Below, piece after piece: positions 24,613 to 32,825 of a DNA stretch of 64,000 nt (position 1 is its first letter; each line of letters begins with the position of its first letter). The stretch lies in assembly GCA_965228775.1 (NCBI GenBank), contig OZ245840.1, positions 1,612,001 through 1,676,000 of the forward strand, written 5' to 3'. A model generated the notes under the pieces. The model saw nothing but the letters and a program-made list of their open reading frames with translations, ran no database searches and was not told where the DNA came from. The stretch comes from JANQMY01 sp965228775 (GTDB lineage Bacteria > Pseudomonadota > Alphaproteobacteria > JANQMY01). The translations under genes were made by a program, and so were the position numbers.

Positions 24613-25069
24613 CAGCCACCAGCCAGAAGACGAAAGACCCGGCGATCACCGGCACCGCCATGATCGCCGCCGCCGGTGCGACTTCCGGCCATTGCTCCGC
24701 CGTCGGAACAGTTGGCCCCAGGATCACAAGGACCGCCGTGCCGACGGTCACCGCTGCTGCGAAAAACAAGTAAGCGAACAGCCCGTCCATCCGAAGCAAC
24801 GCCATCAAACGGTCATAAATCACGAGTGGCAGCAGCATCATTGCCATGAAGACTGCCGCCAAGACCCCCGCCAGAATGATGGTTTGCTCTGTGGTGCTGT
24901 CCCCTTGCAGGATCGCATCGGCCGCCCCCCGGTCGAAGGCGACAAACAGCACGAGGATCGACACCACGGCTTTGATGGCGTCCATCACCATGGGCAGGAA
25001 CGGCACGGAAATCGCCGCGATCGTCACGCCCCACAGAATGTAGCCTAAGATCCACCGCCCCATGGTCAC
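24590..25069 (-). CDS. Four-span integral membrane protein, 159 aa
   Basis: Hydrophobic segments lie at about 6-28, 31-47, 65-86 and 95-115, with another near 134-152, and almost no polar loops. The protein therefore has four or five membrane spans. No family or motif is recognised. It is convergent with the membrane-anchored gene at 24007, overlapping it by 23 bp. The strongly hydrophobic composition argues that it is real, but expression evidence would help. Confidence 0.55.
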   Translation of the reverse strand: MTMGRWILGYILWGVTIAAISVPFLPMVMDAIKAVVSILVLFVAFDRGAADAILQGDSTTEQTIILAGVLAAVFMAMMLLPLVIYDRLMALLRMDGLFAYLFFAAAVTVGTAVLVILGPTVPTAEQWPEVAPAAAIMAVPVIAGSFVFWLVAVSGRSRG

Positions 25070-25276
25070 CCCCCAATCAGCCCGTCTCGTTGACAGTTTA
25101 GCAGCGCGTTAACCAAACCACCACATTTCGCAACCAGGCCAAGGACACTTTCCGGCCTGCGTGTTAACTTGTCTCAAAATGAAACAAAGGGCGCAGTGCC
25201 CGCACGGCTGCAGGAACCGTCGCACTCACCACTGCATTCACGGCACCGCCCCTGACGAGCAACAGTGGGGTTTGTT

Positions 25277-25783
25277 ATGCGTAATTTGCTCATCCTAGCG
25301 GTGATGGCCTTTGCCGTCACAGCGTCTCAAGCGGCAACAACACCGCTTATCGAAGCCAAAAACGATGTGGCCAAAGTGATTGGCATGGCGGCCCCCTGCA
25401 AAGGGCCGGTTGCCTCCATACGGCGTATGCAGATTGTCGCATTCGACCGCTATTCGATTGCATTACGAGCACAGGACTCTGTTGACGGATATGTGACCGA
25501 TGAGGTGACCTATCGGGCCGACATGCGGCGTCTATTTACGGCAAAGTATTACCCGCAGTCGAAGCGGCCGAGCGAGCCGACGCTCCATGTGGCGCTTAAC
25601 TGCCGCCAGGTGAAATGCTTCAACCGGTATCGTGAAGGTCTGCGGCCACACCAAACACGGCAGGAAAAATCCTCCCTGAATATTACGCTGTGCAGCGGAC
25701 CGTCCGGACGGCCCGACCCGGCCCTGACCCAAAGACTGTCGGTGGCGCTGAACAATTTGATCCAGGTCGCACGCGTCAGATAG
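25277..25783 (+). CDS. Small secreted hypothetical protein, 168 aa
   Basis: I choose ATG 25277 over an in-frame GTG at 25265 because it begins directly with a signal peptide (MRNLLILAVMAFAVTASQAA). The mature part has four cysteines (PCKGPVAS, LNCRQVKCFNRYREG, LCSGPSG), probably forming disulfides in the periplasm. No family is recognised. A hairpin containing GGGGTCAG follows the stop. Confidence 0.6.
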   Translation: MRNLLILAVMAFAVTASQAATTPLIEAKNDVAKVIGMAAPCKGPVASIRRMQIVAFDRYSIALRAQDSVDGYVTDEVTYRADMRRLFTAKYYPQSKRPSEPTLHVALNCRQVKCFNRYREGLRPHQTRQEKSSLNITLCSGPSGRPDPALTQRLSVALNNLIQVARVR

Positions 25784-25816
25784 TTTTGGGCACCAGACCG
25801 GCCCCCTAACAAACTG

Positions 25817-25863
25817 GCGAAAAAGGGGTCAGGGGAAAAAGGGGTCAGAGCCCTTTTTCGCTA
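25817..25863 (+). terminator. Hairpin with AAAAAGGGGTCAG repeats
   Basis: GGCGAAAAAGGG and CCCTTTTTCGC pair around two direct copies of AAAAAGGGGTCAG. It lies 35 bp past the stop of the secreted protein, ending in CCCTTTTT, so it can act as a terminator. The core GGGGTCAG is shared with the palindromes flanking ruvC, so it may be a shortened or degenerate member of that family. Confidence 0.55.
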
Positions 25864-25952
25864 GTTGTTTGCCTGCCCCCCAAACTAATCCGCCAACAGC
25901 GCATCTGCGTACAGAGCTTCAAAGTGAGGACACCATCTCTTTGGAGGCCCCC

Positions 25953-26591
25953 ATGCAGAAGCGCCGTTTCAACCTACTCATCCCAACCCTCGTGATGCTG
26001 TTCGGCATTTCACTGCCGCTTCAGTCCAGCCACTCCGCATTGGTCTTTCAGAAGTCATTTTCCGTAGACGTGGAACGGTATATGGGGGTTTGGTACGAGC
26101 TTGCGCGCACGCCGAACCGCTTCCAAGACAACGCCATCGAACGCGACGGCAGCTCGTTCGACGCGTGTTACAACGCCACCGCGGAATATCGTTTGGTGAA
26201 TGATCAGCGCTTTACCGTCACCAACCGGTGCGAGCGGGCGAGCGCCTCTGGCGACGTTTTGAACGAAGAGGTCAATGGCGTTGCAAACATTATGGCCGGG
26301 GAATCCGGACGGAAATTCAAACTCGCCTTTGGCTCCGGCGGGGCGAGGTTTGCCCAGCGCATGGTGCTGGGGGGCGGCGCGGACTATTGGATCTATTGCC
26401 TTGGCCCGGTCAACGCCGATGGTGTGTATGAGTGGGCCGTGGCCGGCGGCTCCAAGCAGCGCTACGCATTCCTTTTGACCCGCCGCCAATCGGTTTCCGA
26501 AAATCTGCGGCAAGAAATGCTGAAATGCGCCGCTGATCACGGCTTCCAGACCGATGCCTTGGTGTTTAAGCAGCAGGTAACCCGCGCCTAG
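25953..26591 (+). CDS. Lipocalin-family protein (Blc-like)
   Basis: ATG 25953 follows TTGGAGGCCCCC, so I use it although the frame is open 28 codons upstream, giving 212 residues. A hydrophobic leader (to about residue 28) is followed by VDVERYMGVWYELARTPNRFQDNAI, the GxWYE lipocalin signature. CYNATAEYRL and VTNRCERAS then match the second and third strands of Blc-type bacterial lipocalins. WIYCLGP and AFLLTRRQSVSE correspond to the late strands. Such proteins bind lysophospholipids or other lipids at the outer membrane. There is no clear lipobox, so it is probably periplasmic or exported. Confidence 0.85.
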   Translation: MQKRRFNLLIPTLVMLFGISLPLQSSHSALVFQKSFSVDVERYMGVWYELARTPNRFQDNAIERDGSSFDACYNATAEYRLVNDQRFTVTNRCERASASGDVLNEEVNGVANIMAGESGRKFKLAFGSGGARFAQRMVLGGGADYWIYCLGPVNADGVYEWAVAGGSKQRYAFLLTRRQSVSENLRQEMLKCAADHGFQTDALVFKQQVTRA

Positions 26592-26710
26592 CCCACCTCT
26601 AGTTGGCATTAACGCCACGCGAATATGCTCTAAACTATGGTAAAAACGACGGACATCCCTATCTCTTGGGGTGTTCGACCTGTTTTCCGCGTTTTTGAGA
26701 GGGATTTCCT

Positions 26711-27835
26711 ATGGATGATCGGCCGTCATTGATTTCCGAGCTTTTCCGCATGTCCGCCAAGCTGGTTGTTGGCGGCCTCATCGTTGTTGTTCTGGTGTTT
26801 TTCGGCACCATGGCCTTTGTCGGCGGAATTGCAGGCGGCATTGCGGGCGCTGGCGGCGGAGATGGCAGCCAAAAAGACGCCTATGTGACGCTTAAAGGCG
26901 AAGAAACCGCCGACAAAACCATTTTACGGCTCAACCTGGAAGGTCCGATCCTGGGCCATCCCCCCAAAAACGAAAACCCCTTCTTTGGCGATGACGGCAC
27001 CACCTACGGCTATGAGCTAAAGGAGAAGCTGCAAGAAGCCGCCGAGGCCGAGGAGATCGACGCGGTTTTGCTCTATGTGAGCACACCGGGCGGCACGATC
27101 CACGGTTCTCAGGCTATTTTTGACGGCATCAAAGCTGTTCAGGCGGCTGAAAAGCAGGTGATCGTCTATGTGGACGGGATTTCGGTTTCCGGCGGCGCGT
27201 GGTCGACAGCGGGCGCCGACAAGATTTTCGCGGACCGGGGCAGCTTCCTGGCCATGGTCGGTGTTCTTGGCCCGCAATTGCTCGAATTCGTGGACCCGGT
27301 CGGCCTTGATGTGTTTTTCGGCACCGGCGTGGATACGCGGGGCGGCGTCAAGCTGAACTGGATCCATGCGGGCCGCGGCAAAGACTTCGGCAACCCTTTC
27401 CGCGCCGCGGAACAATGGGAACTCGACCTGTGGCAGACCAATCTCGACCAGTCGTACAAAATGTTCGTGGACCACATGGTCGAAAATCGCGGCATCGACC
27501 GCGCTCTGCTCCTCAATACGATCGGCGCGGGCATTGTCAGCAATGATCAGGCAGAACAATACGGCTTCATCGACGGCACCAAAACCTATGACGACGTGGT
27601 GGCCTATGTTGAAGAACAGATCGGCGCGGGCGAAGACGGCGCTAAGATTGTTGGACCACGGAAGGAATACACCAGCCCGTTCGGCGGCCGTATCGGCAAC
27701 ATATTTGCGGCTGTTCTTCCGCAGCAACAAGCCACCACACCGCCCGCCTCTCACACGGCTGCCCTGTGCACGGAACTTCTAAGCAAACCGCTCGTCATGT
27801 GGCAGGTGCATCTGCAAAAAATGTGCGGGAAGTAA
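26711..27835 (+). CDS. S49-family (SppA-like) serine peptidase
   Basis: The 374-residue protein is anchored by one N-terminal span (about 16-46, VVGGLIVVVLVFFGTMAFVGGIAGGIAGAGGG). The ClpP/crotonase-like fold has LLYVSTPGGTIHGSQAIFDGI (lysine/oxyanion region) and VDGISVSGGAWSTAGADKIFADRGSFLAMVGV, in which the Ser of VSGGAW is the expected nucleophile. NRGIDRALLLNTIGAGIVSNDQAEQYGFID is the usual C-terminal SppA segment. It would degrade signal peptides or membrane fragments. The general-base Lys is not clear from sequence alone. The tail after about residue 320 is unusual (PQQQATTPPASHTAALCTE). Confidence 0.85.
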   Translation: MDDRPSLISELFRMSAKLVVGGLIVVVLVFFGTMAFVGGIAGGIAGAGGGDGSQKDAYVTLKGEETADKTILRLNLEGPILGHPPKNENPFFGDDGTTYGYELKEKLQEAAEAEEIDAVLLYVSTPGGTIHGSQAIFDGIKAVQAAEKQVIVYVDGISVSGGAWSTAGADKIFADRGSFLAMVGVLGPQLLEFVDPVGLDVFFGTGVDTRGGVKLNWIHAGRGKDFGNPFRAAEQWELDLWQTNLDQSYKMFVDHMVENRGIDRALLLNTIGAGIVSNDQAEQYGFIDGTKTYDDVVAYVEEQIGAGEDGAKIVGPRKEYTSPFGGRIGNIFAAVLPQQQATTPPASHTAALCTELLSKPLVMWQVHLQKMCGK

Positions 27836-27931
27836 TCCGAACGATCAATTCGCCACCGGCGGCATTCTAATAGCAATGGCAGCTTTTCCAACCACGTTGA
27901 AAAGCTGTTTATTGCTGTTAGATAATGTCTC

Positions 27932-28942
27932 ATGGTCTATCCATCGGAAATTTTGCGGCCCACGGAGGCCGGGCTTTATTGTCCGCCTGGGGACTTTTAT
28001 GTAGATCCCGTGCGCGCGGTGGACCGGGCCGTGATCACCCATGGCCATGGAGACCATGCCCGTGCCGGACACGGCCACGTGCTGGCCACAAGTGAAACCC
28101 TCGCCATTATGACAGAGCGTTACGGCGAGGACTTCTCCGGCAGCGTTCAGGCGGCGGCATTGGGCGAAACCGTTTCGCAGAATGGCGTGGATATCGCACT
28201 TCACCCGGCGGGACACGTGCTCGGCAGCGCACAAGCCGCAATCACCCATAAAGGCTGCCGAATGGTGGTGTCCGGCGATTACAAACGAAGAGCCGATGCG
28301 ACGTGCACACGTTTCGAACCGGTGCCGTGCGATGTGTTCATCACCGAGGCCACGTTCGGCCTGCCGGTATTTCGGCATCCAGACGATTCCGAAGAAGTTG
28401 CAAAGCTGCTCCAATCGCTCAAGACATTTCCGGATCGTCCCCACCTTGTGGGCGCCTATGCCTTGGGTAAGGCGCAACGGGTGCTGACCCTGATCCGGGC
28501 TCAGGGATATGACAATCCGATTTACTATCACGGCGCCGTCGCCAAATTGAACGCCCTCTATGAGCGCCATGGCATCGATCTGGGACAACTGGTGCCAGTC
28601 GCAGGCGTGGACGCAACAGACCTAAACGGCAAGATCATCATCGCCCCGCCGTCAGCACTCGCAGACCGCTGGTCACGGCGCACGGAAAACCCCGTCACCG
28701 CCTTCGCAAGCGGGTGGATGCGCGTCCGCGCGCGGGCCAGGCAGCGCGGCGTGAGCTTACCCTTGATCATCTCCGATCACGCGGATTGGGACGAACTGAC
28801 CACCACCATCGAAGAGCTGCACCCGGAAGAAGTATGGGTGACCCATGGCCGCGAAGAGGCCCTTGTCCATTGGGCCCATTCCAAGGGCATGAATGCCCAG
28901 CCCCTCTCCATCGTCGGTTATGACGATGATGCGGATGAGTGA
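27932..28942 (+). CDS. Ligase-associated DNA exonuclease (MBL fold)
   Basis: A 336-residue metallo-beta-lactamase-fold exonuclease. The metal motif is VITHGHGDHARAGHGHVLATSETL. HPAGHVLGSAQAAI, VVSGDYKRRADATCTRFEPV and FITEATFGLPVF follow, as in the beta-CASP branch, with LVGAYALGKAQRVL and the C-terminal LIISDHADWDELTTTIEELHPEEVWVTHG. It is the Exo partner of the MPE-Exo-Lig-Lhr DNA-repair set. Its stop is 9 bp before the ligase start, so the two are co-transcribed. The helicase and endonuclease partners are encoded at 14.7-18.1 kb. Confidence 0.92.
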   Translation: MVYPSEILRPTEAGLYCPPGDFYVDPVRAVDRAVITHGHGDHARAGHGHVLATSETLAIMTERYGEDFSGSVQAAALGETVSQNGVDIALHPAGHVLGSAQAAITHKGCRMVVSGDYKRRADATCTRFEPVPCDVFITEATFGLPVFRHPDDSEEVAKLLQSLKTFPDRPHLVGAYALGKAQRVLTLIRAQGYDNPIYYHGAVAKLNALYERHGIDLGQLVPVAGVDATDLNGKIIIAPPSALADRWSRRTENPVTAFASGWMRVRARARQRGVSLPLIISDHADWDELTTTIEELHPEEVWVTHGREEALVHWAHSKGMNAQPLSIVGYDDDADE

Positions 28943-28951
28943 GCACTGCCG

Positions 28952-30532
28952 ATGAAGCGTTTCGCTCAACTTCTCGACCAGCTGGCATATGAAAGTCAGC
29001 GCAACGAGAAAATCCGCCTACTGACCACATATTTCTCAGACGTGCCGGACCCGGATCGCGGATATGCCCTTGCAGCGCTGACCGGCACTTTGGACATCGC
29101 CCACGCGAAACCGGCCCTTCTGCGCGGGCTCATTGAAGAGCGGGTGGATCCGGTTCTCTTCCGCATGTCATATGACTATGTAGGGGATATGGCGGAAACC
29201 ATATCCCTGCTTTGGCCTGAGGGAGAAAATGTCGATGCGTCTCTTTCTTTGTCCCACATGGTGACCAAGCTCAATGCCACGTCCAAATCAGACATGCCCG
29301 GGCAGATCGCAAACTGGCTCAGTGCGCTCAACGCCACCGAACGCTGGGCGCTCATTAAACTGATGACGGGCGGCTTGCGCATCGGCGTATCGGCGCGCCT
29401 TGCCAAAACCGCCGTCGCCAAGCTTGGCAGCCTCAAAATAAACGACATTGAGGAAGTTTGGACGGGCTTAGAGGCACCCTATGAAAGCCTGTTCGCTTGG
29501 GCGAGCGGAAATGCCGACAAACCGAAGATCGACCGGGCAGCGCCATTTCGGCCCGTCATGCTCGCCCATCCGTTGGACGAAAAAGATCAAGACAAGCTCG
29601 ATGCCCGGGACTTCATGGCTGAATGGAAATGGGACGGCATCCGGGTCCAAGCTGGGGGCGAACGCGGAATAAACCGTCTCTATAGCCGCACTGGAGAGGA
29701 TATTTCTCATACGTTCCCGGACCTGACCGACGCCATATCTTTCGATGGCGCCATTGACGGAGAGCTTTTAATCGTTCGTGAGGGAAATGTTTTGCCGTTT
29801 TCGGAACTTCAGAAGCGCTTGAACCGCAAACGGGTAACCGCAAGTCTGCTAAAGAGCCACCCGGCAGCAATCATGGCGTATGATCTTTTGTTCGATGGCG
29901 AAGAAGATTTACGCCCGCTTCCATTTGAGGACCGCCGACGGCGGCTGGAGTCTTGGTACCAACGGAATGCTTCAGAGCGTTTCCTGCTATCGTCGATGGT
30001 CCCCTTCAACAATTGGGAGGACCTTGCCAAACAACGTACGGCGCCAGCCGACACAGGCATCGAAGGGCTCATGCTAAAACGGCGCGACAGCGTTTACGAG
30101 CCCGGGCGCCCCAAAGGCCCCTGGTTTAAATGGAAACGCGACCCTTACCTCATTGATGCGGTGCTGCTCTATGCCCAGCGCGGCCACGGCAAACGCTCTT
30201 CTTTCTACTCGGACTATACGTTCGGTGTCTGGCAAGACGGCAAACTCGTGCCCGTCGGCAAGGCCTATTTCGGATTTACGGATGAAGAACTTAAACAGAT
30301 CGACAAATTCGTCCGGGAAAAGACGATTAACCGCTTTGGCCCCGTACGCGAGGTTACCCATGAGCCTCACGACGGATTGGTCCTAGAGGTAGCGTTCGAA
30401 GGCTTGAATGAATCGACGCGGCACAAATCGGGTGTCGCCATGCGCTTCCCCCGCATCAGCAAACTCCGCTGGGACAAACCACCTCATGAAGCGGACACAA
30501 TAGACACGTTACGGGCACTGCTGCCGTCCTGA
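28952..30532 (+). CDS. Cisplatin damage-response ATP-dependent DNA ligase
   Basis: The 526-residue enzyme seals nicks using ATP. The adenylated Lys is Lys226 in MAEWKWDGIRVQ (motif I, KxDG). Other motifs are RLYSRTGEDIS, DGAIDGELLIV (motif III), GIEGLMLKRRDSVYEPGR (motif IV), and WFKWKRDPYLIDAVLLYAQ (motif V). The N-terminal DNA-binding domain (1-200) opens with MKRFAQLLDQLAYESQRNEKIRLL, typical of the LigB/ligase-associated family. It follows the MBL exonuclease by 9 bp. This is a second ligase beside the NAD-dependent LigA expected elsewhere. Confidence 0.93.
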   Translation: MKRFAQLLDQLAYESQRNEKIRLLTTYFSDVPDPDRGYALAALTGTLDIAHAKPALLRGLIEERVDPVLFRMSYDYVGDMAETISLLWPEGENVDASLSLSHMVTKLNATSKSDMPGQIANWLSALNATERWALIKLMTGGLRIGVSARLAKTAVAKLGSLKINDIEEVWTGLEAPYESLFAWASGNADKPKIDRAAPFRPVMLAHPLDEKDQDKLDARDFMAEWKWDGIRVQAGGERGINRLYSRTGEDISHTFPDLTDAISFDGAIDGELLIVREGNVLPFSELQKRLNRKRVTASLLKSHPAAIMAYDLLFDGEEDLRPLPFEDRRRRLESWYQRNASERFLLSSMVPFNNWEDLAKQRTAPADTGIEGLMLKRRDSVYEPGRPKGPWFKWKRDPYLIDAVLLYAQRGHGKRSSFYSDYTFGVWQDGKLVPVGKAYFGFTDEELKQIDKFVREKTINRFGPVREVTHEPHDGLVLEVAFEGLNESTRHKSGVAMRFPRISKLRWDKPPHEADTIDTLRALLPS

Positions 30533-31061
30533 AATCCTTACATAATCAACTGTCAGTTTTTATCATTGCGAGGAGCGCTTCCTGGCTTGCTCTCGCGCAG
30601 CCGGAGAGCCGGTTCCGCGCAACGAAGCCCAGGGTAACTTGCTCCGAACAAGAGGCCCTGGAGCGTTTTCGAGAACACCTGAATCGTCATCGCGAGCCCC
30701 GTAGGGGCGCGGCCTGCCTTCGCCGAAGCGTCGCTTCAGCTGCGCGCAGGCAGGCGATCCAGAGCAGCAAATCATCAGCATACGGCCCTGGATTGCGTCG
30801 TCGCGGAGTTTATCCTCGGGCGCGCTTTCAGCGCGACCCGGGGACTCCTCGCAATGACGTTTATTTTCGACGACCCAATTCAAGCCGGAAACGCTAAGGG
30901 CATTGTTACCTTGAGGATGCATACCCCGCGCCACCTCTCAGGCAGCTCGCGATGACGGTGAATAGATTGGGGGCCGGGGATTGTAACCCCGCCCCATTTT
31001 CCCGACGAAAATGCCAAATGAAACTGCGATCGGCGGTGTAAACACCGGTTGTTAGGGGGCA
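30533..31061. other. Repeat-filled gap, no gene
   Basis: The 529 bp between the ligase and parE are almost wholly made of nested CGTCATTGCGAG elements. Open frames crossing it have repeat-derived sequence and no ribosome binding sites. It marks the start of a small accessory segment with parDE and the UGA-containing redoxin. Confidence 0.6.
30563..30957. repeat. Nested CGTCATTGCGAG elements
   Basis: An outer pair of ends (ATCATTGCGAGGAG at about 30564 and CTCGCGATGACG ending 30957) surrounds an inner pair (CGTCATCGCGAG at 30685 and CTCGCAATGACG ending 30859). The inner unit contains GGCCTGCCTTCGCCGAAGCG, and GGCAGGCGATCCAGAG lies further on. A similar block, in inverted orientation, is in the element at 49950-50099. 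This looks like one element inserted into another of the same type. Confidence 0.6.
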
Positions 31062-31352
31062 TTAGGACAGCGACGTCCCTGCATTTTGCTGGCCTAATAT
31101 ACGCATAATGACGATATCAGTACCGTCGATTCTAAAGAAGACAAGATGATTTCGATGTACGCAGCGGCGAATACCTTTTCGGATCTCATCAACGGCCGGA
31201 AACATCAATGGTTGGTTCGCAATAGCCTGAAACCTGTCCAACAAACCATCGAAATAGTCGTCAGCAGCGGCCAAGCCGAAATTTAGAACACCATATTCAT
31301 ACAAGTGATCTAAGTCGGCCGCAGCGGCGTCACTCAGCCGGTAGCTTGCCAC
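31062..31352 (-). CDS. parE: ParE/RelE-superfamily toxin
   Basis: The 96-residue toxin opens with YRLSDAAAADLDHLYEYGVLNFGLAAADDYFDGLLDRF. It continues with EIRKGIRRCVHRNHLVFFRIDGTDIVIMRILG, the ParE pattern of a helical hairpin then beta-sheet with conserved Arg and the IxRILG end. ParE toxins poison DNA gyrase. The start overlaps the antitoxin gene by 23 bp, the usual coupled order with antitoxin first. The pair lies in a repeat-rich segment beside the UGA-containing gene. Confidence 0.88.
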   Translation of the reverse strand: MASYRLSDAAAADLDHLYEYGVLNFGLAAADDYFDGLLDRFQAIANQPLMFPAVDEIRKGIRRCVHRNHLVFFRIDGTDIVIMRILGQQNAGTSLS

Positions 31353-31596
31353 TGGCCTGCAACCGTTTCAAAACGCCTTCTCTGATCTCATCCGGTGTCC
31401 GGTCACTGATGCCACTTTGCTCGCCTTCGATCAGTGCTGCCCGGATCCGCTCGATTTCAGAATGTTTCTCTTGATCGCGGCGGATGAGATCGCGCAGATA
31501 TTCGCTATCCGTTGCGTATCGACCAGTTGCCACCTGGTCCTTGACCCATTGGTCATTTTTGTCGGTGATTGAGTAGGTTTTTTTGACCATTGGCAT
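31330..31596 (-). CDS. parD: ParD-type antitoxin
   Basis: ATG 31596 follows GAGGCGAACCCA, so I prefer it to the GTG at 31614, giving 88 residues. YSITDKNDQWVKDQVATGRYATDSEYLRDLIRRDQEKHSEIERIRAAL is the ribbon-helix-helix DNA-binding domain plus linker helix of ParD/CopG antitoxins. The C-terminal part (about 50-88) wraps the toxin. It should bind ParE and repress the operon promoter just upstream. Confidence 0.88.
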   Translation of the reverse strand: MPMVKKTYSITDKNDQWVKDQVATGRYATDSEYLRDLIRRDQEKHSEIERIRAALIEGEQSGISDRTPDEIREGVLKRLQASGKLPAE

Positions 31597-31722
31597 TGGG
31601 TTCGCCTCACGCACCGGTATGACTTTATACCAATTTCTTCATACCACAAATTTCATGCGAATGCCAGTTGCCGCGCCTTCAGGGACAGACACCAGCCAGT
31701 GGCCCCCATCTCCAATACAGGC

Positions 31723-32754
31723 TTATTCCTCCGGCAACGGATGATACCAGTCGTTCCCGGCGCCGGTCCATTCTTGGATCATCTCGAAGAATTTCTCCCC
31801 CATGGGATCAAGATCCCGCATGGGCATTGACCCACGCCGAATGGTGAAGTCATGGGGCGCAAGCTCACCAGCACGTTCAAAGTGCTTGTTGGCCGCTTCC
31901 ATCTTTCCTTCTGTCCAAAGATATTGCGCCAAGGCAAATTCTGCCCGTGCTTCTTGGTGTTCGGGCGTTGGCAGGGATTGAAGCGCTTGTATACGTTCCA
32001 ACGGAAACGGGACCTCGCCGCTGCTTACCCAATTCCGAAGATTTGCCTTATGCACGTCGGCATCCAACCCGGTTACTTCCTGCCAGGTATTGTCGCCATA
32101 GGCCACGTCGTTGGGACGGACGATCTTGCCATCCTCATCGATCCACAAAATGGTCGGCACATTGACCATATTGTACAGATCCGCCACCAGATGCTTGGTG
32201 TCGATCAGGCTTGGATGGGTTGGCTTGGCGATTTCGATCCACGGGCGCGCCGCGTCCGGGTCTTTGTCCAAGGCCACCGTGATAACCACAAAGCCTTTGT
32301 CTTTCAGTTCTTCGTAAAGTGCCTGCCAACCTGGCAGGTCATTGCGGCATCCTCACCAACTGGCGTAAGCCGCCAAGAGTATTTTCTTGCCACGGTATTC
32401 GGACAAGCTATGCAGATTGCCGTCGAGATCGGGAAGCGTGAAATCCGGAGCATCGAGCGACTGTAGGGTATCACCCCGGTCGCGGGCGGCAGCCCCGAGG
32501 CTCACGACGTTTTCTTCTTGGTCGATAACCACCGGCCGCCCCAAACGTTCGCCGAACTTATTGAGATCAACAGCCCCGTCCGCGCGAACGGCATCGCCAG
32601 CGGGGACACAAATGTCACCAAGGCAAAACCCTTCCGGTTTGATGGTCCAGCCCGTCGCGTCCGTAAGCGCTTCGGCCGAGAGACTGAAACCATCACGCTC
32701 ATCAATGTCGACGCGTGTATTTGTTTCTTGGTTGATCACAACGTAAGCGGTCAT
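31723..32754 (-). CDS. Redoxin-family protein with in-frame UGA (candidate selenoprotein)
   Basis: From ATG 32754 (GGAGG 5 bp upstream) the frame is open for 343 codons except for one TGA, codon 134, at 32353-32355. Both sides are one protein in the same frame. Residues about 107-132 (DAPDFTLPDLDGNLHSLSEY...LLAAYASW) are the start of a TlpA/AhpC-like thioredoxin fold. After the TGA come GCRNDLPGWQALYEEL, VVITVALDKDPDAARPW, NVPTILWIDEDGKIV and a TPR-like tail with EARAEFALAQYLWTEGKM. The TGA lies where WCxxC-type redoxins have the catalytic Cys (W-U-G-C-R). A hairpin 14 nt downstream resembles a bacterial SECIS. If UGA is not read as selenocysteine, this is a nonsense pseudogene. It would otherwise be a thiol or peroxide oxidoreductase. 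No signal peptide is seen. Confidence 0.72.
32322..32338 (-). promoter_or_regulatory. Candidate bacterial SECIS hairpin
   Basis: In the mRNA, CCUGCC-AGGUU-GGCAGG forms a perfect 6-bp stem with a 5-nt loop. The stem starts 14 nt, and the loop 20 nt, after the UGA at 32353-32355. Known bacterial SECIS elements are short stem-loops just after the UGA, whose small loop contains G and U for SelB binding. The Escherichia coli fdhF loop is AGGUCU, very like this AGGUU. The hairpin lies within codons, so it also encodes protein. Confidence 0.62.
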
Positions 32755-32825
32755 GCCTGCCTCCACGTGTAAGTACTTATAATGACGTTACCTAAAACCT
32801 ACACCGCGACCGATAACTTTCAAGG

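Noticed and set aside
31723..32766. Two separate redoxin genes or a frameshift instead of one gene with a UGA
   Set aside because: Both pieces are in the same frame and the junction peptide continues without a gap, so neither a frameshift nor two genes explains it. A nonsense pseudogene remains possible but is less likely given the downstream hairpin.
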